Positions 1 to 7,379 of a stretch of 15,328 nucleotides of DNA are shown piece by piece. The stretch's first letter is position 1, and each line of letters starts with the position of its first letter. The position numbers and the translations under genes are program-made. This DNA is from Clostridia bacterium (GTDB taxonomy: Bacteria; Bacillota; Clostridia; Oscillospirales; Butyricicoccaceae), in assembly GCA_017547995.1 (NCBI GenBank), contig JAFYNW010000087.1, forward strand, positions 1 through 15,328, written 5' to 3'. Under the pieces are notes generated by a model. The model ran no database searches and was not told where the DNA came from. It was given only the letters and a program-made list of their open reading frames with translations.

Positions 1-246
1 GAAGCCGCTGTAGATACCGTCAAGCTTTACGCCGATATCAACCCAGTGCTTGAGATAAGGCGGAATCTTATCTGTGAAGTCTGTCATCTGGAAGCCTTTG
101 ATACTTGTGTTTGTGGAAAAGTTTGCTGTAGGCACCGGGCAAACCTCAACACCGCAGGCGCTCATAACAGGAATTACAACTGTAAGCGCGCACTTGCCGT
201 AGCCCGCCATATCGTGTACCGCACACACTCTTGGTACGTGTATCAT
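1..246 (-). CDS. Pyridoxamine/pyridoxal kinase, N-terminal part (cut by window edge)
   Basis: The first 82 codons of a gene reading leftwards off the window. The product starts MIHVPRVCAVHDMAGYGKCA and later has HWVDIGVKLDGIYSGF. This matches the start of PdxK/PdxY-type B6 vitamer kinases of the ribokinase fold, which phosphorylate pyridoxal, pyridoxamine or pyridoxine with ATP in the cytoplasm (PLP salvage). The HDMAGYGKC segment (residues 11-19) and the YSGF end of the visible part are typical of the clostridial version annotated as pyridoxamine kinase. The ATG at 246-244 has a good ribosome binding site, AGGTGAA, six bases upstream on the minus strand. The gene is divergent from the thrS leader. 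The ATP-binding and catalytic C-terminal part is outside the window, so substrate preference among the B6 vitamers cannot be judged, and I give no gene symbol because pdxK and pdxY cannot be separated. Confidence 0.85.
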   Translation of the reverse strand, partial: MIHVPRVCAVHDMAGYGKCALTVVIPVMSACGVEVCPVPTANFSTNTSIKGFQMTDFTDKIPPYLKHWVDIGVKLDGIYSGF

Positions 247-272
247 AATTTTCACCTCAAAATCTGTTTTTT

Positions 273-278
273 ATTATA
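273..278 (-). promoter_or_regulatory. Possible -10 box for the pyridoxamine kinase gene
   Basis: A perfect TATAAT on the minus strand lies 27 bases before the kinase start codon, a plausible position for a -10 box. No good -35 sits at the normal spacing. TTGTCA is present but about 20 bases upstream, and it overlaps the TTGACA of the divergent thrS promoter. Tentative. Confidence 0.35.
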
Positions 279-297
279 ATAACACACTTTAAGACTA

Positions 298-326
298 TTG
301 ACAACAAGTTTTATTTATGTTAATAT
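298..326 (+). promoter_or_regulatory. Sigma-A type promoter of the T-box/thrS/proS operon
   Basis: TTGACA (298-303), a 17-base spacer and TAATAT (321-326) form a near-consensus housekeeping promoter. Transcription would start near 333, just before Stem I of the T-box leader, which fits the leader exactly. Confidence 0.8.
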
Positions 327-347
327 TGTAAGCAGTAAAATATGGAT

Positions 348-586
348 ATTCTATGACGAGAACACGGGAATCTTGGTCACTTAAACACCAGAGATGTTTT
401 GTCGCGGCTGAAAGCAAAACTTGTTTATGAAGATTCTTACCACCCTCTGAGAATTGCTGTGGTAAAAAAACAGCAACGTTTAACCGGCGTTATTCGGTCC
501 TGAGCGGCAGGCTCTTTTTGGCTTGCAATCAGAGTGGAACCACGGATATGTATTATTCGCCTCTGTACTTTACAGGGGCGTTTTTT
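348..586 (+). ncRNA. T-box riboswitch leader of thrS-proS
   Basis: This is a tRNA-sensing transcription attenuator. Stem I can be folded by eye. The base is 348-352 paired with 450-454, followed by a K-turn-like GA region and GAG/CTC (358-360/445-447). Then come the specifier loop, GAATCTT/AAGATTC (368-374/430-436), the AGAGAT bulge (390-395) and the distal loop with GCTGAAAG (407-414). The specifier loop 3' side (437-444) reads TTACCACC. The canonical specifier is probably ACC at 439-441 (Thr), followed by A. A second hairpin is TTGCTGT/ACAGCAA (454-460/470-476). The conserved T-box sequence AGAGTGGAACCACGG is at 531-545. Its TGGA (535-538) would pair with a tRNA ending in UCCA, so a U discriminator base is predicted. 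AGAG at 531-534 can pair with CTCT at 561-564, which would disrupt the terminator when uncharged tRNA is bound. Confidence 0.93.
558..586 (+). terminator. Regulated intrinsic terminator of the T-box leader
   Basis: A ten-pair hairpin, CGCCTCTGTA (558-567) with TACAGGGGCG (571-580) around a CTT loop and one G-U pair, followed by six T. It overlaps the 3' half of the predicted antiterminator, so the two structures exclude each other. Confidence 0.9.
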
Positions 587-628
587 ATTTTTACTAAAAA
601 TTTTTAATCTATACAAGGAGAAAGAAAA

Positions 629-2569
629 ATGCTTAACATTACACTTAAGGACGGTTCAGTTATTTCTGTTCCTGCTGACTCAACTGCATTGGACGCTTGT
701 AAGCAGATCTCCGAAGGTCTTGCACGTGCAGCTCTTGCCTGCGAAATCAACGGTGAACTCATGAGCCTCACAACTCCTCTCAAGGACGGCGACACACTCA
801 ACATCCTTACATTTGATTCCGAAGGCGGCAGATGGACTCTCCGTCACTCCGCAGCTCACGTTTTGGCACAGGCTGTAAAGCGCCTCTACCCTAACACAAA
901 GTTTGCTATCGGTCCTGCTATCGACAACGGCTTCTACTATGACTTCGACAGCGACGTGACATTCACACCTGATCACCTCGAAAAGATCGAAGCAGAAATG
1001 AAGAAGATTATCAAGGAAGCTCTTCCTATCGTAAGAAGCGTACTTCCTAGAGAAGATGCTATCGCTTTCATGAAGGAAAAGGGCGAACCTTACAAGGTTG
1101 AACTCATTGAAGATCTTCCTGTTGATTCCGAAATTTCTTTCTACACACAGGGCGAATTCACAGACCTCTGCGCAGGTCCTCACGTTCCTGATACAGGCCG
1201 CATCAAGGCATTCAAGCTCACAAGTGCAACAGGTGCTTACTGGCGTGGCGACAGCTCCCGCAAGATGCTTCAGCGTATTTACGGTACAGCATTCATGAAG
1301 AAGGCTGACCTCGATGCACATCTCGAAGCTATCGAAGAAGCAAAGAAGCGTGACCACAACAAGATCGGCCGTGAACTCAAGTTCTTCACAACAGTTGACT
1401 ACATCGGTCAGGGCCTCCCTATCCTTCTTCCAAAGGGCGCAAGAGTTATCCAGCTTCTCCAGAGATTCGTCGAAGACGAAGAACAGAAGCGCGGCTACCT
1501 CCTCACAAAGACACCTTACATGGCAAAGAGCGACCTCTACAAGATTTCCGGTCACTGGCAGCACTACCGTGACGGTATGTTCATCCTCGGCGATCCTGAT
1601 GATGAATCCAAGGAAGTTTTCGCAATGCGTCCTATGACATGCCCATTCCAGTTCCAGGCATATCTCAACGAAATGCGTTCTTACAGAGATCTTCCTCTCC
1701 GCTATAACGAAACATCCACACTCTTCAGAAACGAAGATTCCGGCGAAATGCACGGTCTCATCCGCGTTCGTCAGTTCACAATCTCCGAAGGTCACCTCGC
1801 TTGCCGTCCTGACCAGCTCAAGGAAGAATTCACAGGCTGCGTAGACCTCGCAAAGTTCATGCTCGAAACACTCGGCCTCGACGAAGACGTTTCCTACCAG
1901 TTCTCCAAGTGGGATGAAAACAACAAGGAAAAGTACATCGGCACAAAGGAACAGTGGGATGCTGTTCAGGGCGAAATGAAGACAATCCTTGACGAAATGG
2001 GCATCACATATAAGGAAGTTGACGGCGACGCTGCTTTCTATGGTCCAAAGCTCGACATCCAGATCAAGAACGTACACGGCAAGGAAGACACACTCATCAC
2101 AGTTCAGATCGACTTCCAGCTTGCTGAACAGTTTGGCATGGAATACATCGATTCCGACGGCACAAAGAAGTTCCCATATATCATTCACAGAACATCCATC
2201 GGTTGCTACGAACGTACACTTGCTCTTCTTCTTGAAAAGTATGCAGGTGCTCTCCCTCTCTGGATGGCTCCTGAACAGGTTCGTATCCTCCCTGTTACAG
2301 ACAGAACTCTTGAATACTCCAAGGGTATCCAGAAGAAGCTTCAGGCTATGGGCGTAAGAGTTGAAGTTGACTCCAGAAGCGAAAAGGTTGGCTATAAGAT
2401 CCGTCAGGCTCAGCTTGAAAAGGTTCCTTATATGCTCGTTCTCGGCGACAAGGACGAAGAAGCAGGCACAGTTTCTGTAAGAAACCGCAAGGACGGCGAA
2501 ACAGAAGTTATGTCCCCAGAAGCATTCTTCGCAAAAATTGAAAAGGAAATTAAGGAGAAAGTTAAATAA
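629..2569 (+). CDS. thrS: Threonyl-tRNA synthetase
   Basis: A 646-residue class II synthetase that charges tRNA-Thr with threonine in the cytoplasm. An N-terminal TGS domain (about 1-65) is followed by the editing domain with HxxxH (H73, H77) plus C182 and H186, the set that removes mischarged serine. The catalytic core has zinc ligands C339, H390 and H521 that bind the threonine side chain. Motif 2 is FRNEDSGEMHGLIRVRQF (367-384), and motif 3 lies around CYERTLALLLEKYAG (527-541). The anticodon-binding domain covers about 550-640. Length is normal. The surroundings of the zinc ligands (MTCPFQFQ, ISEGHLAC) differ from the E. coli form (NCPGH, DDAHIFC), which marks it as a divergent subtype. 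AAGGAG at 615-620 precedes the ATG by eight bases. The gene lies directly behind the T-box leader, and its TAA shares one base with the proS ATG. Codon use is strongly biased (almost only GAA for Glu), as expected for high expression. Confidence 0.98.
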   Translation: MLNITLKDGSVISVPADSTALDACKQISEGLARAALACEINGELMSLTTPLKDGDTLNILTFDSEGGRWTLRHSAAHVLAQAVKRLYPNTKFAIGPAIDNGFYYDFDSDVTFTPDHLEKIEAEMKKIIKEALPIVRSVLPREDAIAFMKEKGEPYKVELIEDLPVDSEISFYTQGEFTDLCAGPHVPDTGRIKAFKLTSATGAYWRGDSSRKMLQRIYGTAFMKKADLDAHLEAIEEAKKRDHNKIGRELKFFTTVDYIGQGLPILLPKGARVIQLLQRFVEDEEQKRGYLLTKTPYMAKSDLYKISGHWQHYRDGMFILGDPDDESKEVFAMRPMTCPFQFQAYLNEMRSYRDLPLRYNETSTLFRNEDSGEMHGLIRVRQFTISEGHLACRPDQLKEEFTGCVDLAKFMLETLGLDEDVSYQFSKWDENNKEKYIGTKEQWDAVQGEMKTILDEMGITYKEVDGDAAFYGPKLDIQIKNVHGKEDTLITVQIDFQLAEQFGMEYIDSDGTKKFPYIIHRTSIGCYERTLALLLEKYAGALPLWMAPEQVRILPVTDRTLEYSKGIQKKLQAMGVRVEVDSRSEKVGYKIRQAQLEKVPYMLVLGDKDEEAGTVSVRNRKDGETEVMSPEAFFAKIEKEIKEKVK

Positions 2570-4008
2570 TGGCACAGGACAAGAAACTCGTTACAGCGAT
2601 CACTCCTATGGACGTTGATTTCGCTCAGTGGTATACAGATATCGTTAAGAAGGCAGAACTCTGCGACTACTCTTCCATGAAGGGCTGCGTTATTCTCAGA
2701 CCTTATGCTCAGGCTATCTGGGAAAACATTCACAACATTTTCGATGGCATGATCAAGGAATCCGGCCACGAAAACGTAGCTATGCCTCTCTTCATTCCAG
2801 AAAGCCTTCTTCAGAAGGAAAAGGATCACGTTGAAGGCTTCGCACCTGAAGTTGCATGGGTAACACACGGCGGCTCCGAAAAGCTCGAAGAACGTCTTTG
2901 CGTTCGTCCAACATCCGAAACACTCTTCTGTGAACACTTCTCTCACATCGTTCACTCTTACAGAGATCTTCCAAAGCTCTACAATCAGTGGTGCTCTGTT
3001 GTTCGTTGGGAAAAATCCACACGTCCATTCCTCAGAACTCGTGAATTCTGGTGGCAGGAAGGTCACACTGTTCATGAAACAGAAGCAGAAGCAAGACAGG
3101 AAACACTCCAGATTCTCGACAACTATGCAGAACTTGCTGAAAAGTACCTCTGCATGCCTGTTATCAAGGGCAGAAAGACAGACAAGGAAAAGTTTGCAGG
3201 CGCAATGGAAACTTACACAATCGAAGCTATGATGCACGATGGTAAGGCTCTCCAGAGTGGTACATCCCACTACTTCGGTGACGGCTTTGCAAAGGCATTC
3301 GACATTTCCTTCGCAAACCGTGAAGGCGGTATGTCCTACGCTCACGAAACATCCTGGGGTATCTCCACACGTCTCATCGGCGGTATCATTATGACTCACG
3401 GTGACGACAGCGGTCTCGTTCTCCCTCCAGCAGTTGCTCCAATCCAGGTTGTTATCATCCCTGTTGCTTCCCATAAGCCAGGCGTTATCGACAAGGCTCG
3501 TGAAGTTGCTCAGACTCTCAAGGCTGCAGGCATCAGAGTAAAGGTTGACGAAACAGACAACTCCCCAGGCTGGAAGTTTGCTGAATACGAAATGAAGGGT
3601 GTTCCACTCCGTCTCGAAATCGGTCCACGTGACATTGAAAATAACTCCTGCGTTCTCGTTCGCAGAGATAACCGCGAAAAGACAGTTACATCCCTCGAAG
3701 GTCTCGCAGACAGCGTAAAGGCAATGCTCGACGTATTTGCTAAGGCTATTTACGAAAAGGCAAAGGCAAACATGGACAACAACACAATCACAGCTACAAC
3801 TCTTGAAGAAATGAAGAACAACATTTCCGAAAAGCCAAGATTTGTTAAGGCTATGTGGTGTGGTGACCTTGCTTGTGAAGAAAAGATCAAGGAAGAAACA
3901 GGTATGCCATCCCGCTGTATGCCATTCGCTCAGGAACATATCTCCGACGTATGCCCTGTTTGCGGCAAGCCAGCTAAGCACATGGTAGTATTCGGTATCG
4001 CTTACTAA
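2569..4008 (+). CDS. proS: Prolyl-tRNA synthetase, archaeal/eukaryotic-like short form
   Basis: A 479-residue class II synthetase that charges tRNA-Pro. The length fits the archaeal/eukaryotic-like form, which lacks the inserted YbaK-like editing domain of the roughly 570-residue bacterial form. Motif 2 is RPFLRTREFWWQEGHT (152-167). Motif 3 is around GGIIMTHGDDSGLVLPP (271-287). The anticodon-binding domain covers about 290-395. The C-terminal zinc-type domain has C431, C436, C462 and C465, and the protein ends in FGIAY, typical of this form, where the terminal tyrosine reaches toward the active site. Its start overlaps the thrS stop by one base (TAATG), with AAGGAG just upstream inside thrS. 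It should therefore be translated from the same mRNA and be controlled by the thrS T-box. No separate T-box precedes it. Confidence 0.97.
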   Translation: MAQDKKLVTAITPMDVDFAQWYTDIVKKAELCDYSSMKGCVILRPYAQAIWENIHNIFDGMIKESGHENVAMPLFIPESLLQKEKDHVEGFAPEVAWVTHGGSEKLEERLCVRPTSETLFCEHFSHIVHSYRDLPKLYNQWCSVVRWEKSTRPFLRTREFWWQEGHTVHETEAEARQETLQILDNYAELAEKYLCMPVIKGRKTDKEKFAGAMETYTIEAMMHDGKALQSGTSHYFGDGFAKAFDISFANREGGMSYAHETSWGISTRLIGGIIMTHGDDSGLVLPPAVAPIQVVIIPVASHKPGVIDKAREVAQTLKAAGIRVKVDETDNSPGWKFAEYEMKGVPLRLEIGPRDIENNSCVLVRRDNREKTVTSLEGLADSVKAMLDVFAKAIYEKAKANMDNNTITATTLEEMKNNISEKPRFVKAMWCGDLACEEKIKEETGMPSRCMPFAQEHISDVCPVCGKPAKHMVVFGIAY

Positions 4009-4022
4009 TTCAATATAAAACT

Positions 4023-4051
4023 AAAAGGCAGGTTAAATAACCTGCCTTTTT
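4023..4051 (+). terminator. Intrinsic terminator after proS, possibly bidirectional
   Basis: A perfect 12-base stem, AAAAGGCAGGTT (4023-4034) with AACCTGCCTTTT (4039-4050), closes on an AAAT loop and ends in a T run. It lies 14 bases after the proS stop. Because the arms begin with A and end with T, it can also stop transcription of the convergent HxlR gene. The remaining bases up to 4101 are AT-rich, and I see nothing else in them. Confidence 0.88.
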
Positions 4052-4101
4052 ATTCATTTTTCTGATTGATATAAATCACAAATATTTAATAATCAAATAC
4101 T

Positions 4102-4527
4102 TTATTTATCTTCCTGAGTTACGTAGCAGCGGCAATGCTCTGTGCCTGCGTCTTCACAGATACCTTCGATTGTCATATCCTGCTCACGCATATAGTTGAT
4201 ATACTTGACACCAAAGTCGCTGAGTGCATCTAGTACAGCTGTGAGTTCCTCACCTATCGGGCTGAGTGAATACTCAACGTGAGGCGGAACGACAGGATAA
4301 ACCGTTCTTATAACCAATTTATCCTCTTCAAGACGACGCAGTTGCTTTGTAAGTGTGGCCTGAGTGAGGCCTTTAAGATATTTACAAAGCTCGTTGAATC
4401 TCAGCGGACCGTTCTTGAGATAGCACAAAATAAGGATAGCCCATTTGCCTGAAAGCACCTTCTGCGCTGTGACGTACGGACATTTACAAAACATTTCCTG
4501 TTCAAATTCATTATCTGTATGTTTCAT
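4102..4527 (-). CDS. HxlR-family winged helix-turn-helix transcription regulator
   Basis: A 141-residue protein with the HxlR/YodB/HypR family pattern. It has an N-terminal Cys-Pro (C16), GKWAILILCYLKNGPLRFNELCKYLKG written in part as GKWAILILCYLKNGPLRF (27-44), then LTQATLTKQLRRLEEDKLV (54-72) as recognition helix and wing start, and YPVVPPHVEYSLSPIGEEL (77-95). The family comprises dimeric DNA-binding proteins that often sense electrophiles or redox state through N-terminal cysteines. This one has seven cysteines (14, 16, 35, 48, 124, 132, 134), including a C-terminal C-x7-CRC cluster. The ATG at 4527 is preceded by GGGGTGA (4532-4538). It is divergent from the pot operon, so autorepression and control of pot are reasonable inferences. 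The signal it senses is unknown. Confidence 0.9.
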   Translation of the reverse strand: MKHTDNEFEQEMFCKCPYVTAQKVLSGKWAILILCYLKNGPLRFNELCKYLKGLTQATLTKQLRRLEEDKLVIRTVYPVVPPHVEYSLSPIGEELTAVLDALSDFGVKYINYMREQDMTIEGICEDAGTEHCRCYVTQEDK

Positions 4528-4540
4528 TTTATCACCCCAC

Positions 4541-4558
4541 AGTATCTTTTTAGATACT
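4541..4558. promoter_or_regulatory. Perfect dyad, candidate HxlR operator
   Basis: AGTATCT and AGATACT are perfect inverted repeats around TTTT. The dyad lies just before the ribosome binding site of the HxlR gene and next to a TATATT (4559-4564, minus strand) that could be its -10 box. Family members bind short dyads at their own promoters, so autoregulation is inferred. A hairpin in the hxlR mRNA is the alternative reading. Confidence 0.55.
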
Positions 4559-4590
4559 AATATAAGATTAAAATCGTACTTGCTTTTTTG

Positions 4591-4622
4591 TTGCTTTAAG
4601 TATATTATATAATTAGTATAAT
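4591..4622 (+). promoter_or_regulatory. AT-rich promoter region of the pot operon
   Basis: TTGCTT (4591-4596) is followed by several overlapping -10 candidates: TAGTAT at 4614-4619 (17-base spacer), and perfect TATAAT at 4608-4613 and 4617-4622 at less ideal spacing. The exact start is uncertain. An in-frame ATG at 4621 falls inside the last TATAAT and is unlikely to be a translation start. Confidence 0.5.
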
Positions 4623-4653
4623 GTCAACAATATTTTTATATCAGGTGGAACAC

Positions 4654-5721
4654 ATGTCAGATATTATTCTTAAACTTGAAAATATATCAAAAAGCTTTGG
4701 AGAAACTCAGGTTCTTAAGGACATTGACCTCGAAATCGCAAAGGGTGAGTTTGTAACTCTTCTCGGTTCTTCCGGTTGCGGCAAAACAACAACTCTCAGA
4801 ATTATTGCAGGTCTTGAAACTGCCGACAACGGCAAGGTATACCTCAATGGCGAGGACGTTACAGATGCCGAGCCTAACAAGCGTAACGTGAACACAGTTT
4901 TCCAGAACTACGCCCTCTTCCCTCACCTCAACATTTTTGACAACATCGCATACAGCCTTAAGCTCAAGAAGGTTGATAAGAATGAAAGAAAACGTATTGT
5001 CTCAGAGGCTCTTGCTCTCGTTCAGCTTGAGGGTTATGAGAAGCGTATGCCAAGCGAACTTTCAGGCGGTCAGCGTCAGCGTATTGCTATTGCACGTGCT
5101 ATCGTAAACAAGCCTGACGTTCTCCTTCTCGACGAGCCGCTCGGTGCTCTCGACCTAAGTCTCCGCAGACAGATGCAGATTGAACTCAAGAAGCTGCAGA
5201 AGCAGCTTGGCATCACCTTTATTTATATCACTCACGATCAGGAAGAAGCTCTCAATATGTCCGATCGTATCGCTGTTATGAACAAGGGTAACTTCGAGCA
5301 GATTGCTCACCCTAACGAGATTTATAATCATCCGTGCACTTCCTACGTCGCATCCTTCGTTGGCTCTGCAAACATCCTTTCCGGTACAGTTGAAAAGGTT
5401 GAAAATGGTGTTGCGCGTGTTGTTACAGATTACGGCGTATGCCACGTGGACTGTGGAAAATATTCCGTATCCAACGGGCAAAAGGTTAATTTTGCAGTGC
5501 GAGGTGAAAATATCAGAATCGAAAAGTCTTCTGCAGAAGGTCTTTCCGCTGTTATTTCCGACGTAAACTTCGTGGGCAATATGCTCCGCACTTCGCTTAT
5601 GCTTTCTGACAACAACGAAGTAATCGCAACAAAGCACGGCATAACTTCCGAATATTCCGTCGGCCAGCAGGTTATCTTCTCTTTCGAGCCTTCAGCTGCA
5701 GTATTCGTTGATATGGAGTAA
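4654..5721 (+). CDS. potA: Polyamine-type ABC transporter, ATP-binding protein
   Basis: A 355-residue ATPase of the PotA/CysA-like import class that powers uptake through PotB and PotC at the inner face of the membrane. It has Walker A GSSGCGKTT (38-46), Q-loop Q84, signature LSGGQ (136-140), Walker B LLLDEP (157-162) and switch H194. A C-terminal TOBE-type regulatory region (about 235-355) includes FAVRGENIRI. I start at ATG 4654 because AGGTGG (4643-4648) lies five bases before it. A longer frame from 4621 would begin inside a -10 box and add 11 residues with no ribosome binding site. It is the first gene of the operon, and its TAA is six bases before the potB ATG. PotA and related proteins of other substrates look alike, so the name rests on the whole operon. 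Confidence 0.92.
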   Translation: MSDIILKLENISKSFGETQVLKDIDLEIAKGEFVTLLGSSGCGKTTTLRIIAGLETADNGKVYLNGEDVTDAEPNKRNVNTVFQNYALFPHLNIFDNIAYSLKLKKVDKNERKRIVSEALALVQLEGYEKRMPSELSGGQRQRIAIARAIVNKPDVLLLDEPLGALDLSLRRQMQIELKKLQKQLGITFIYITHDQEEALNMSDRIAVMNKGNFEQIAHPNEIYNHPCTSYVASFVGSANILSGTVEKVENGVARVVTDYGVCHVDCGKYSVSNGQKVNFAVRGENIRIEKSSAEGLSAVISDVNFVGNMLRTSLMLSDNNEVIATKHGITSEYSVGQQVIFSFEPSAAVFVDME

Positions 5722-5727
5722 TTGCTT

Positions 5728-6588
5728 ATGAAAAATAAGAAAACCTCTAAAATATCACTGGCTATGCTGGCTCCTATATATATCTTCACGATAATCTTCG
5801 TAGCGCTCCCACTCGTTTATATGTTTCTACTCAGCTTTCTCAAGCAGGCTGAATCATGGGGCGTTATCTATGAATTCACTTTGAAGAATTATCTTGATAT
5901 CCTCGAGCCGATTTATCTTACAACCTTTGTTGAATCATTCAAGCTTGCCGTTATCACCACGCTTTTAGTCGTTATAATCGGCTATCCTTTCGGATATTTT
6001 ATGGCTAAGCTTTCAGCAAAATGGCGCGGCAGAATGATGCTTCTCCTAATGGTGCCATTCTGGACCAACTCTCTTATCAGACTTTACGGCTGGATTATTA
6101 TTTTCCGTGCAAACGGTCCTCTCGATAAGATACTGATGTTTTTTGGCATCACACAGGAGCCTCTCAAACTTCTCTATACATATCCTGCCGTTGTGGTCGG
6201 TATGGTCTATGCGCTCGTTCCATTTATGATTCTTGCTGTATTTTCCAGCGTTGAAAAGATGGACTGGAGTCTTGTTGAAGCTTCACGCGACCTTGGTGCA
6301 ACCTCCTTTGAAGCATTCAGAACGGTTACTCTTCCGCTTACGCTTCCTGGTCTTCTCTCAGGTATTATCCTCACGTTTGTTCCTTCGATGGGCCTCTTCT
6401 TCATTGCTGATATTCTCGGCGGCAATAAGGTAGTTCTCGTAGGTAACGTAATTCAGGAACAGCTTATGAAGGCGCACAACTGGCCTTTTGCAGCGGCACT
6501 TGCCGTAATCCTTATGCTTATGACAAGTATCCTCATCTATACATACAGAAAAATCACAAAGGTTAACGAATTGGAGGGCATTCTATGA
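5728..6588 (+). CDS. potB: Polyamine-type ABC transporter, permease PotB
   Basis: A 286-residue membrane protein, one half of the transport channel. Hydrophobic segments lie near 12-36, 72-95, 104-125, 150-172, 205-230 and 255-273, which fits six membrane spans. The EAA loop that docks on the ATPase is EASRDLGATSFEAFRTV (184-200) followed by LPLTLPG. ATG 5728 is chosen over an in-frame TTG at 5722 because GGAG (5715-5718) is nine bases from the ATG but only three from the TTG. It overlaps potC by four bases (ATGA), which suggests coupled translation and an equal PotB:PotC ratio. Confidence 0.93.
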   Translation: MKNKKTSKISLAMLAPIYIFTIIFVALPLVYMFLLSFLKQAESWGVIYEFTLKNYLDILEPIYLTTFVESFKLAVITTLLVVIIGYPFGYFMAKLSAKWRGRMMLLLMVPFWTNSLIRLYGWIIIFRANGPLDKILMFFGITQEPLKLLYTYPAVVVGMVYALVPFMILAVFSSVEKMDWSLVEASRDLGATSFEAFRTVTLPLTLPGLLSGIILTFVPSMGLFFIADILGGNKVVLVGNVIQEQLMKAHNWPFAAALAVILMLMTSILIYTYRKITKVNELEGIL

Positions 6589-7361
6589 GAAACAAGACTA
6601 AATTGCCCAACGTTTATCTTGGCATAATAATGTGCCTCATGTATATGCCTATCCTTCTCGTTATCATTTTCTCTTTCAACGAAAGCAAAATCACTTCTGT
6701 GTGGGCAGGCTTTTCACTTAAATGGTACAAGGAGCTTTTCAACGACAAATCGATGTTTGATGCCCTTGTAAACAGCCTCATTCTCGGCGCTTGCTCTTCC
6801 CTTGCGGCGGGTGTTATCGGCACACTTGGTGCAGTCGGTATGTCGCGTAAGCATCTCAAGACAAACGGAATTATTGAATACGTCTCCACTCTTCCGATTA
6901 TGATTCCTGAAATCATTCTCGGTATGGTTTTCCTCGTATTCTTCTCCCTCATCGGTCTTCCGTTCGGTATGACCTCGCTCATCATAGCTCACACAACCTT
7001 CTCTGTGCCATACGTCTTTATGCTCGTCAAGGCAAGACTTGTCGGCATTGACAAAAGCTACGTTGAAGCGGCCCGCGACCTTGGTGCTTCCGAAACAAGA
7101 GCATTCTGGGATATTACAGTACCGCTTGTAACTCCGGCTATTCTTTCAGGTATGATGCTTGCGTTCGCAATGAGCTTTGACGACGTTATCATCAGCACCT
7201 TCGTTACCGGTGCAAAGACCACTACCCTTCCGCTCAAGATTTACACCCAGCTCAAAACGGGTATTTCACCTAAAATCAACGCTATCTGCACACTTATGTT
7301 TGTTGTGACACTGGCTTTGGTTATAGGCTCACAGATGTTAAACAAAAATAAAAAACAATAA
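6585..7361 (+). CDS. potC: Polyamine-type ABC transporter, permease PotC
   Basis: A 258-residue membrane protein, the second half of the channel. Predicted spans are near 10-31, 60-85, 97-123, 130-150, 184-207 and 230-250. Its EAA loop is EAARDLGASETRAFWDI (161-177) followed by TVPLVTPA. GGAGGG (6573-6578), inside the end of potB, precedes its ATG by six bases. After it there are only 18 bases, which carry the potD ribosome binding site, and no terminator. The substrate protein is therefore on the same transcript. Confidence 0.93.
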   Translation: MRNKTKLPNVYLGIIMCLMYMPILLVIIFSFNESKITSVWAGFSLKWYKELFNDKSMFDALVNSLILGACSSLAAGVIGTLGAVGMSRKHLKTNGIIEYVSTLPIMIPEIILGMVFLVFFSLIGLPFGMTSLIIAHTTFSVPYVFMLVKARLVGIDKSYVEAARDLGASETRAFWDITVPLVTPAILSGMMLAFAMSFDDVIISTFVTGAKTTTLPLKIYTQLKTGISPKINAICTLMFVVTLALVIGSQMLNKNKKQ

Positions 7362-7379
7362 AAACAAAGGAGAAAAAAC

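Noticed and set aside
46..279. A 77-codon plus-strand frame at the left edge
   Set aside because: Shadow of the pyridoxamine kinase gene on the minus strand, which has a clear family match and ribosome binding site.
454..476. Hairpin with A-rich loop considered as a separate terminator or small RNA
   Set aside because: It fits as a linker-region stem of the T-box leader and has no T run of its own.
680..2575. A 631-codon open frame antisense to thrS
   Set aside because: The product is Cys/Phe/Leu-rich with no recognisable motif. It arises because thrS avoids codons whose complement is a stop. No ribosome binding site, and the sense gene is certain.
2428..3981. A 517-codon open frame antisense to proS and the end of thrS
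   Set aside because: Same cause: strong codon bias in the sense strand leaves few antisense stops. It crosses a gene boundary and shows no family features.
4621..4653. Upstream ATG that would extend PotA by 11 residues
   Set aside because: It overlaps a TATAAT and has no ribosome binding site, while ATG 4654 has AGGTGG at ideal spacing and matches the usual PotA start.
5722..5727. TTG start two codons before the potB ATG
   Set aside because: The ribosome binding site would be only three bases away. ATG 5728 has normal spacing.
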